64,000 nt of DNA. Origin: Colocasia esculenta (Eukaryota > Streptophyta > Magnoliopsida > Alismatales > Araceae). The translations under genes were made by a program, and so were the position numbers. Location of the stretch: contig CM024758.1 of NCBI GenBank assembly GCA_014218235.1, positions 103,143,698-103,207,697 on the forward strand, given 5' to 3'. Positions 55,917 to 64,000 of the stretch are shown in pieces (position 1 is the stretch's first letter; each line of letters opens with the position of its first letter). Below the pieces are notes generated by a model. That model searched no databases and was not told the origin of the DNA. It was given only the letters and a program-made list of their open reading frames with translations.

Positions 55917-58165
55917 TGTGGCGGAACGCCTCGGCCAAGCCCATTATACCGATAACATACTTGAACCGAGTCCGCCTCCCGCGAACGGGCCGAAGCCTCG
56001 CAAGGGATACCAAACCACAGTCTGTGTAAACACAAAGGAACACACCACATTTTATATATATTTCACAAGTACATAGCCATATTTCCACAAAACTGAAAAG
56101 AAGTACAAGAGCGTGGGGCATACCCCGAGGTACAACTGAAGAAAATAACCAACTAACTACACTACACTACTGGAGCTGCTACTACACAGCTGGAGGTACC
56201 GACCCTGCACCGCTACGACGCGGTTCTGAACTGGACGACGGTCGTGAAACTCCTCCTCGCCTACACCTGTGGGGGTAGGGGTGAGCCTCGCTAGTCACTG
56301 GCTCAGTAGGGAACTCCCCCAACACCGAGCAAAACCAAACCACAGGTACGAAAGCAGTAACAATACCAACATTTATAGAACAACTAAGCAAGATATTAAA
56401 GCTGTAAAAGTACTCACCGTCTGCCGACTACGTAAAACAACTGTAATAAATAATGGCAAACCAGTACAAATGTACGAGCTAAGTAGAGAAGCCAAACACG
56501 AGCCACGTGAACTGGTTCGCACACCAGAACTGACTCGGACAAGCTAACACAGGTCTACCTCTCAGTCTCGCAGCCACGGATGAAAGGTCCAGCTGCCGCT
56601 CCACGTGAAAAGGTCAGCAACTGTGGAGACCAACTAAACACCACCACCTGCAGACCACACGGTCGCATGCCCATGCCTGACACCTCCAGAGAACCCCTGG
56701 CTTGGCTCGCTAGAGTGAGGCACTGGAAAAGGACTAGCTGGGGTCCAGTACGTCTACTGGTGTCCGTACCCCCAACTACGAGCGCGCTACAAGTGACTCA
56801 AGACAAACACAAGTGTCACTGTCCCACTGTCGTCTTTCCCTCAGCTGGACGTACAACTCAAACACAGAGTGAGGGTGTCCAGGTCAGACGACACAGACCT
56901 CGACGGTACAACACAAGTACTGGGACAAAGCCCCGAGCTAACGCCTGGCTCAGAAAGAACCTGGGGCACCCAACTGGAGAGGTAACCACGGTAGGCGTCT
57001 TACTACTTGCCACGTACCCAAAACCACGTGCACGTCACACACAAACCACGTGAAACATCACGTAAACCTCAGGTAACAATGGTCCGCTACACGTGAACCC
57101 AACTGTACTCGCATGAACAACACGCAGCCTCGAAAGTGAGTAACTACTGCATACCCCATATGCTAAACACAGAAACCATGGTGCACTCAGTGCACCACAG
57201 TGCCAACGCACCATTCATTATTGATAACTACCATAAACACAGTCGTTTCTGCTTATACACCAGTTAGCGGCCACATCGACTGCCGCTACAGGAAGTAGAC
57301 GGCAATGGATCTAGCCGTCTGTATCCGGCTGATGAACCTGGCGTCAATCGATGTTGACGCCAAGATCTTCAGCCTCTATTCCTGCAGAAACCCTAAACCG
57401 ATTCTACAGGTTTACAATCGTTAAAACATCGAGAAAACATAAGGAAATAGTTTCTCTAACATTCATACTTATAATCAAACCATAACAGCATGCTTTACTT
57501 TAATTCATCAAACCACCCATTGTTCCCACATGGTGCAACTTAACCGAAATACATTAAACATGTGATTCAGGTGGTTAAGTCGTGTTTTAATGATCCTACG
57601 GAGCTAACAGGGTTCGTTCCCTACCTCAGAACACGCTTAAACCTTCTGAATTCTCCCGGTTCACACCGAACCCTCCGCGAGCTCCCACAGCAATTGCACC
57701 ACACCACGGCGTTTCCTTGTCTTTTTTGACAATGCCACACGCCTCACACGATCCTCCAACCCCTCTCCTGTACCTGTGGAAGCTTTAGGAAAATAGGGGC
57801 GTGAAGCTGGGGTAAGGGGAAGAGAGAACAGGGTGGAAAACCCTGCCCTCGGGTGACCCTATAACCTGCAGAATGCACAGGTTGACGTCACCCCTCTACC
57901 GCTTAGGGCAACCGCCACCACAAACGTCCACATCCCCTGCCGCCAAGATCATATAGTCAACGGCAACTTATCTGGACGCCAACAAATCAACGACCACCCC
58001 TGGCCGCCAACTCATACTCAACTGCAGCAGGTCCTATTCCATTTCGGGACCAAACCTGCACCACACCTGCACACACCACGCGTCTACACCACACTAGCCT
58101 CACAACGGCCACCAATACCACAACACACACGATCCAAAAAGGATCCGAAAATAAGCGACTTTACA
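55917..58165 (-). repeat. 5' LTR of element E (2,249 bp)
   Basis: On + it begins TGTGGCGGAACGCC and ends GCGACTTTACA. The pair with 48952-51188 shows many single-base indels as well as substitutions, an excess that may partly reflect assembly of long noisy reads. Confidence 0.93.
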
Positions 58166-58170
58166 TTAGT
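58166..58170. repeat. Target site duplication of element E (right), TTAGT
   Basis: Perfect match to 48947-48951. Confidence 0.93.
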
Positions 58171-58696
58171 GTCCATGAGGATGGAAGACCGAAGTATCTT
58201 CCTAACTAAGTCACTTTCTAAGTATTCTTTCTTAAGACCTTTCAGACCATTGATTATTAACATGAATCTAGCAAACATATTTGATATGGTTTCATCATGT
58301 TTCTCATTTTAAACATTTCATATTCAAATGTTAGCATGCTTGCTTTGTTTCTCTCACCTCAGACGTACCTTCATATATGAGTTCAAGCTTGTCCCACAGC
58401 TCTTTTGCTGAGTTGCATGTGGAGACTCTTGAATACTCCTTGGGATGCACTGCGCACTGCATCATGTTCAAGGCGCTCCAGTTGAGAGTTCCCTTTGCAA
58501 TCTAGTCCTTTGTCCAGGTATCTTCGCCCTCGGGAAAGATGTATGCTCCTTTGCTGACAATCTTCCATAGCTGGAAATTTTGAGCTCTCAGAAACATCAG
58601 TATGCGATTTTCCCACAAAGGATAGTCAGTGCCATCGAAGAAGGGTGGCCTGGACACTGAGTGTCCCTCGGGCATTAACCCCTTGTTAGATTCCAT
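58171..58696 (-). pseudogene. gag: N-terminal gag of element D
   Basis: Minus ATG at 58696 (MESNKGLMPEGHSVSRPP, then FFDGTDYPLWENRILMFLRA), the plant copia Gag N-terminus. EYLESDLVRKILRS (58200-58240) matches DVVRKILRSLPGSW of A. A stop after 64 codons and frameshifts break it. It is then cut by E, and the remaining gag is at 48946-47500. Confidence 0.88.
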
Positions 58697-58757
58697 AAGA
58701 CCAAGAATCTCCTGATCGTGAGTTCAAGCTTTAAAAGTAGTGAGTCAGAGAAACCTC

Positions 58758-58769
58758 GCTCTGATACCA
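58758..58769 (-). promoter_or_regulatory. Primer-binding site of element D
   Basis: Minus-strand TGGTATCAGAGC, two bases from the 5' LTR end at 58772. Confidence 0.93.
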
Positions 58770-58771
58770 AT

Positions 58772-60064
58772 TGAAAGATGTGCGGAATTATCCTATATGG
58801 TAATCTAGAAGGGGGGTGAATAGATTACCACAATTTCTAACCACAGTTGCCTTCTTTTTGATAATAACACAACCTTACCGAATCTTAAACAGATTCAAGT
58901 TTGATTTGACTTACAGTTAGTGTACTTGTTGTGAATAGAATATGAATAGCCTATCTAACGTGTGTAGAACCAACGTGCCTACCAATCAACTACCGTGAAA
59001 ATGCGCAAACCATAGGACATGAGGATTTAAGGTGGTTCGGAGTACACAACTTGTGCAAACCATAGAAACGACTGCTTATGAGCGAGTTTCACTCTACAAC
59101 ACACACACTTACGTCGTCTGATGTAAACACACGATCAGAACAACGTAACCCACGTGAATCAAGCACAAGAGTCGCTTGACCCAACAACACACACACAAGA
59201 TATGAAAAACAGAGACAAAGAAGAGTTCTGAGTTGAAGTATCAAATCCTGATATGGAACTCTTCATGATGGTCGTCCAGATGCAGTTCAAACTTCGTCTT
59301 GACAAATATGAGTTGATGTAGAAGCTTGAATCGTAGACGAACCGACTTCAATCCGCTCAGAAGATAGTTCTTCTTCGCTCTTGACAGAGGGTTGAAGTAG
59401 AGCAGCAGAAAGATCTTTTCTCTGAGAGTATGCTAGGGTTTTGTATGGTGGCTGCTTTTGTGCGAAAATACCTTCAAAAGGTTCCTTATATATGGGTGTT
59501 CAAGTATGGAGAGTTATGATAAATGGAAACACACACATTGGAAACACATAGAAATCTCGGAACTGAAGTTTCTCTTCGTCTGTCGATAGCAGAATGTTCA
59601 TCTATCGACAGATGGTGACAGATTTATGGAATCCAGATGACTGGACTTCCGGAGGCAGTTTCTGTGTTCATCTGTCGACAGGTGATCTGAGTCTGTCGAC
59701 AGGTACTCCTGTTCTGAAGTCTGTTTCACCTCCCTGTGCTTGGCTTTCGACAGGCACCTGTGGGCTGTCGACAGGCACACTTCACACTGAGATTTCTGAA
59801 GCTGACTGTGTCTAGTTGTCGAGAAGCCTCTTTGGGGCTGTCAATAGGCACTTGCCTTTTGTGTTTCTCTTGACCTTTGCTCTTGACTTTGGTGCTTTGA
59901 CTTGCACACTTTCTCACCTATATTTGAGAACATTGTTAGTGAAATATGATGGATAATTAGACAATCAATTGAGACATGTTCACACATTCACTTGCCATGT
60001 TACATAACATCAATTTGTATTGTGCATCATCAAAACATAACACATAATACATGAAAACCCAACA
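58772..60064 (-). repeat. 5' LTR of element D (1,293 bp)
   Basis: On + it starts TGAAAGATG and ends CCCAACA. A minus-strand TATATAA is at 59486-59492. CTGTCGACAG palindromes lie at 59578-59850. Near 59040-59075 the copy is rearranged relative to the 3' LTR: the GGACGTAGG half of the conserved hairpin is replaced by a repeat of the upstream GCAAACCATAG sequence. Confidence 0.93.
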
Positions 60065-60069
60065 GTATA
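60065..60069. repeat. Target site duplication of element D (right), GTATA
   Basis: Perfect match to 30167-30171. Confidence 0.9.
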
Positions 60070-61406
60070 GTCGATGAAAAATCATGAAACAAGTTGCAGA
60101 TTGATCTAGACATACGTGAGTACTTAAAGTAAATAGGAATTTGAAAAAAGATAGAGTTTCGACATGCTTTATTCAAGTCAAACATGGAGTACATGACACA
60201 GTGAGCAGTTGAGATGAGCGAATTAATTCACGAAGCAGGATGGATAAAAATTAGGGTTTTTAGGGGCGAAAGATGTCTAACATGCATCAGTATCTTCAAT
60301 AAAAATTTTGAGGCATGAGATAGAGTACTCAAGGAGATATGAATTAATTAAACATGAAGGTTCGCGGTCAAGAGAGTTGCAGAACTTCAAAACTCCAAAA
60401 GAAAATATTGGCTTGATGGAAAATTATGAAACTTGAGGGTTTGTTCCTGGTACATGGAACAATCTACAGAAGAAATCTTATGATTTTAGCTTGTGAGAAT
60501 GCCTACCTTTGGTCGGTTTCCTCTTCTAGGGCAGGAACTTGAAGAACTCGGGATGAAGCTTGATGAAGCCTTCTCCCCATGAATTCTCCTCCTCCTTGGT
60601 CTCTCCTCCAGGTCCAACAAGCCCCAGCAACGTGTTAGGGCAGCCATGAAAGATTGGATAGTATTTATGCTTGTTGGGTTGTTATTCCTAATAGGACTCT
60701 AACTCCTATTAAATTCAAATTTCCTCATTTCCTAACCTCCTTCCAAGCTTTCCACTTCCTATTTGGGTTAGGATGGGAGCTATATTCATGGCCAACTTAT
60801 TAGAGTAGGTTTAGAATTCAATTCTAACTCAAACTTCCTATTTAATGCATTAAATACCCCTTTCTATTTAAGTAATAATTAGTTACGAATTTAGGGTATT
60901 TTTCTATTATTCTTCTTTAAAAATCCCTATTTGGCCCAATAAATTTTATATGGTCCATTTAACAAAGCCCATTATTTATGGGATTTATCTTATGGGATTT
61001 CCCTTTTTAATTAGGGAGTAATAGAAATTTTAGATTTTATTATACTTTTCTTACTTGAATTTATTCATGGCTAGGTGAGGTCCATTGGTCCAATTTCGAT
61101 AATGGGTAATCATTTCATGATGTTGGAAGTCTCTCCAACATGCTCGTTTACTTTATGGGCACGTTATTTTTCGTGTGTAACGGTTTTTCGACTTAGTTTC
61201 GAAATTTGGATAATTAGTCACGTTGTGACGTACGCTGGCCAATCGGCTTTTTTGTTGCACAAATTTCTTCGTGGAACATTTAGGGATAATACTTGGGGTG
61301 ATTTATAATTTATACGAAATTTTTAGATGTGTTCTTGCAACGATAATGGTATGGATGTTTCTATTATTTTGATTTAAAGAAATTATTATTTCAAAAATTT
61401 TAAATA
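60070..61406 (-). other. LTR-like non-coding DNA, probably Ty3/gypsy, minus orientation
   Basis: No ORF of note. Read on the minus strand it contains TGTTGGAGAGACTTCCAACA (about 61137), resembling TGTTGGAGGACTTCCAACA at 26893, and later GACCAAAGGTAGG (about 60520), resembling 27377. It is contiguous with 30166 once D is removed, so D inserted into this older LTR-like sequence. Its boundaries with G (about 61406) are not resolved. Confidence 0.45.
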
Positions 61407-62270
61407 CTAAGTTTCCAGGTTGCATAGAGAATGTGAGATATAAATCTCCTTATGAACTCTAGTCGACCGATCAATCCTCGAAGTTCGGATATGTTCTTAG
61501 GATGAGCATCTCACCTATTGCCTTGACCTTGTTCGGGTCTATTTGAATCCCCCGTTTGCTGACTATGAACCCTAATAGCTTGCCTGAGGAGACCCCAAAT
61601 ACGCACTTCTTTCGATTCATCTTCATTGGTACTCTCGTGCGCGTTGAACACTTTGGCAAGCATGGAGTTCTCTTCTAGTCTGAGACTTCACCACGATGTC
61701 ATCCACGTAACCTCAACATGAACATGAATCATATCATGGAAGATTGCTAACATTTCCCTTTGATAAGTGGCGCCGGCATTCTTCAGTCCAAACGGAATAA
61801 CCACATAGCAATTAGTTCCCAGGGCGTGGTGAAGGATGTTTACTCTTCATCCTCTGGGGCTAGACGGATCTGATTATAGCCTGAATAACAATCCATGAAT
61901 GAGAGAGTTTCCAACCCACTGGTGTTATCAATTAGGACATCAAATGAGGTAATGGGAAATCATCTTTGGACATGCTCTATTTAAGTCCCGGAAGTCAATG
62001 CAAATTCGTACTCTCCATCCTCATCATCACCGGGACTATGTTGGCCACCACAAGGGGTATAGTACTACAGGATGAACTAGCTTTGTGTAGTTTATCAATC
62101 TCCTCTTACTCTTCAATGCAATATGAGGATTGAATCGTCTCAATTTTTATTTAACGACAATTGCCCCTGGCTTCAAGATCAACTTGTGTTCCACTAACAC
62201 AGGGTCAAAGCCGATCATGTCATCATAGGACAGGCAAATGAGTCTTTGTACTCCTTCGTACTCTATAAGC
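61407..62270 (-). pseudogene. pol: RT of a Tat-like Ty3/gypsy element (G)
   Basis: Minus-strand pieces in order: FDPVLVEHKLILKPGA and KLRRFNPHIALKSK (62230-62080), FPITSFDVLIDNTSGLETLS and FMDCYSGYNQI (61960-61870), YVDDIVVKSQTR (about 61713-61680), NRKKCVFGVSSGKLLGFIVS and QIDPNKVKAIGEM (61620-61505), and ELRGLIGRLEFIRRFIS (about 61480-61430). These are the standard blocks of Tat/Ogre-type plant gypsy RT. There are several frameshifts and stops. RNase H is absent, since the sequence changes to LTR-like DNA at about 61406. Confidence 0.85.
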
Positions 62271-62879
62271 TCTTATTCTTCTTCAGGAGGGAGATTGGAA
62301 GCTATGGTTAGAAGCTGGGTTCTTCGTTTGTCCTAATGTTTACCTCCTTGGTGGGTTCATCCACTGTCGATGTGGCTCATCGAATCTCCTCATGCCACTA
62401 GCATACATATAGGCAGCATCCTCTATTCACTATCTTCTTCATCCACTGGGTCCTCATCATTCAATATTCATAAATTCCAAATCTGCGTCTAGCCTCCCTC
62501 TTCATGCTGAGCTTCTATGTTTAGAATGATCGCTTCCTGGATGAACCTCTTCAACAGCTAGAAGAGTGCCACACCTTTGAGCCAGATCTACCAGATATCT
62601 ATAGGGTATGCCGCTTACCTTGCTCTTCCTAGATGGGGACGAGGACTTGCTAGAATCTACCCTTGATCCTAAACTAGAATTATAACCTACAGAGCACTTT
62701 AGGGGAGAATCCAAAGGCTTATTGGAGGGAAAGAAAAGATGCGGCACAGCCGCAGGGATCCTCCGATTGGTCTGGAGGTGGAGGCAGACCACCCGAGCTC
62801 GGAGTGCCTTCGACAAAGCTATAGTGCAGGGGAACAGAAGGCCCCTTACCCAGGAAGTCCATGGCGATTTGTGTGTTGG
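62271..62879 (-). other. Region between RT and repeat array of G, no recognised product
   Basis: The minus frame 62816-62502 is open for 104 codons but has no recognisable domain. In a Tat element this would be the protease-RT linker. Confidence 0.4.
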
Positions 62880-63310
62880 GGGGCGGGGATCGCCGCTCTA
62901 GCTAGAAGCGAAAGGGGGAAAGAAAAGGCGGGGATCGCCGCCGAGGAAGGGTAAGTGCACGAGTGACGGGGATCGCCGTCAGGAGTGGGGAGCGTGGAAA
63001 TGGGGATCGTCGTTTGAAAGTCGAAAGTAGAGGGTTGATAGGGATCGCTGTCGGGAGAGGTGAATGCATTGGGGTGACAGGGATCGCCGTCAAGAGAGGT
63101 GATTGCAACGGGGTGACAGGGATCGCTATCAGGAGAGGTGATTGCAGTAGGGTGATGGGGATCGCCATCAGGAAAGGTGATTACAGTAGGGTGATGGGGA
63201 TCGCCATTAGGAGAGAGAGAAGGGAAGACGGGGATCACCATCCGAAGAACGAGAAGGGAAAGACGGGGATCTCCGTCCGAATAAGGAAAGGAAAGACGGG
63301 GATCGCCGTC
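62880..63310. repeat. Array of palindromes centred on GGATCG
   Basis: About twelve units at roughly 25-45 bp spacing, each with a GGATCG-type centre and complementary arms that differ between units: GGCGG/CCGCC (about 62932), TGACGG/CCGTCA (about 62963), TGATGG/CCATCA (about 63155), GACGG/CCGTC (about 63265 and 63296). Between 63050 and 63200 the unit is a tandem repeat of ~45 bp with AGGAGAGGTGATTGCA spacers. Frames through it on both strands are repetitive artefacts. Confidence 0.8.
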
Positions 63311-63765
63311 CATTCGTTGGGGGGAATGAGGAAAGAGCAGAAAGTTTTTTTTTTTTAATAAATAAAGGATACTAACCTAAGGAAAGAGACGAACTACCCT
63401 ACATCGGAAGGCATCGGGAGGAAGGAGAGAACCATGCCGCTGAAAGAGAGGGCAAAGTGGGATGAAGGAGTGGTTAACACCTTGAGAGAGCGTCGGACCA
63501 GAGTTGGAGGACAAGGGGAGGTGAACGAGGGATGAAAGAAAACTTAGAAACAATAATTTAAAATATGGAATATTTAGGGGGCCAAGTATACCTTGGCTAG
63601 AGCTCGTCTACAGTGTTGTTGTTGTCATAGAACAGATCTAATTCTCCAATATCCTCACCATTGCCAAGCAACTATTGCTTAGAGGTGATTGTTGATGGTG
63701 GTTCCACCATTCTGTCATTGCTGGGGGCTAGGTGAGATCCCCATTCCAGAATAGGCGACTGAAAG
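63311..63765. other. Non-coding stretch of G
   Basis: Nothing recognisable. GA-rich sequence from 63340 to 63540. Confidence 0.4.
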
Positions 63766-63984
63766 CTATCGTGATATCCTCCATGTCGAACCATCTGTAC
63801 CATTCCGCTTTTGGCCATCAGTCTTCCTCCTTTTGTCAGGCCACAGGGCCTCTAGGGCTTGATATGTGAGCATCGGCGTCATGTGGCGGGCAAAATGACG
63901 TCCATGGACATCATAATTGGTGAGATCCGCCCCTACCACAATGGTGTCGTATCCTGGCTGTGTGGGTCCTCTGACAAAGGACAA
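63766..63984 (-). pseudogene. pol: Possible protease-region remnant of G
   Basis: Minus frame with PGYDTIVVGADLTNYDVHGRH, reminiscent of the PHxDALVV...NYxVxR segment before the protease active site of Tat-type gypsy elements, then LTYQALEALWPDKRR. No D-S/T-G triad is visible, so the assignment is weak. It sits on the expected (upstream) side of the RT. Confidence 0.45.
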
Positions 63985-64000
63985 TACAGTGACCAGGTGA

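Larger units (their letters stand above)
48952..58165 (-). mobile_element. Element E: complete Tekay-like chromovirus (Ty3/gypsy), 9,214 bp
   Basis: 5' LTR 55917-58165, primer-binding site 55903-55914, gag, protease, RT, RNase H, integrase, C-terminal chromodomain (51310-51450), 3' LTR 48952-51188. Gypsy domain order with a chromodomain and LTRs starting TGTAA fit the plant Tekay (Del) chromoviruses. It sits in gag of D with perfect TTAGT duplications. All coding parts contain frameshifts and stops. Confidence 0.92.
30172..60064 (-). mobile_element. Element D: minus-strand Sirevirus carrying three later insertions
   Basis: 5' LTR 58772-60064, primer-binding site 58758-58769, gag 58696-58171 then 48946-47500, protease 47473-47171, integrase and RT 47136-45077, RNase H 36026-35020, env-like ORF about 33009-31790, polypurine tract 31504-31482, 3' LTR 31481-30172. 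GTATA flanks both ends. Without E, F and the MITE it is about 11.3 kb. Gag, pol and LTR features place it with Sireviruses, related to but distinct from A. All ORFs are decayed. Confidence 0.93.

Noticed and set aside
56580..57053. 157-codon + frame in the 5' LTR of E
   Set aside because: The equivalent stretch of the 3' LTR (about 49620-50090) is not open, and it is antisense to the element.
62846..63358. Repetitive frames on both strands
   Set aside because: Translation of the GGATCG palindrome array.

Overview
The window is a stretch of plant nuclear DNA made almost entirely of nested and decayed LTR retrotransposons. I see no host gene, rRNA or tRNA gene. The organism is a flowering plant: Sirevirus-type Ty1/copia elements, chromodomain (Tekay-like) and Tat-like Ty3/gypsy elements and a hAT-type MITE are typical of large angiosperm genomes. 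I cannot name the species. A run of exactly 100 N (25410-25509) marks an assembly gap.

Left part (1-25409, + strand). Bases 1-690 are the end of a Sirevirus-type LTR. Next come a non-coding block (691-2030) and a decayed gag remnant (2395-2896), attributed to element B. Element A (3178-17136, 13,959 bp) interrupts B. It is structurally complete: 2.4-kb LTRs, perfect 5-bp target duplication TCATC, primer-binding site, gag, pol, an env-like third ORF of about 1,210 codons, and a polypurine tract. B resumes after A and ends in its own LTR (19472-21515). That LTR abuts the second half of pol of a third Sirevirus (C, 21516-23373), followed by C's 3' UTR and its 3' LTR up to the gap.

Middle and right part (25510-64000). 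After the gap come the end of a chromodomain Ty3/gypsy pol (H, + strand) and a long LTR-like non-coding stretch. Element D, a minus-strand Sirevirus, spans 30172-60064 with TSD GTATA. Without its inserts it is about 11.3 kb. D carries three younger insertions: a Ty1/copia element F in the RT/RNase H interval (36027-45071), a 351-bp hAT-type MITE in RNase H (35634-35984, 8-bp TSD), and a Tekay-like chromovirus E in gag (48952-58165, TSD TTAGT). To the right of D are LTR-like DNA and a minus-strand Tat-like Ty3/gypsy fragment (G) with RT, an array of palindromic repeats and a protease remnant.

No autonomous coding capacity is intact anywhere. The main signal beyond the nest is RNA/DNA structure. 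Several non-coding regions of these elements are arrays of short inverted repeats whose arms differ from unit to unit yet stay complementary, around a constant centre. The clearest are the U5 regions of the LTRs at 123-375 and 20922-21206 (constant CGTCGTG loop), the 5' leader of F (constant 19-nt loop under four different stems) and the array at 62880-63310 (constant GGATCG centre).
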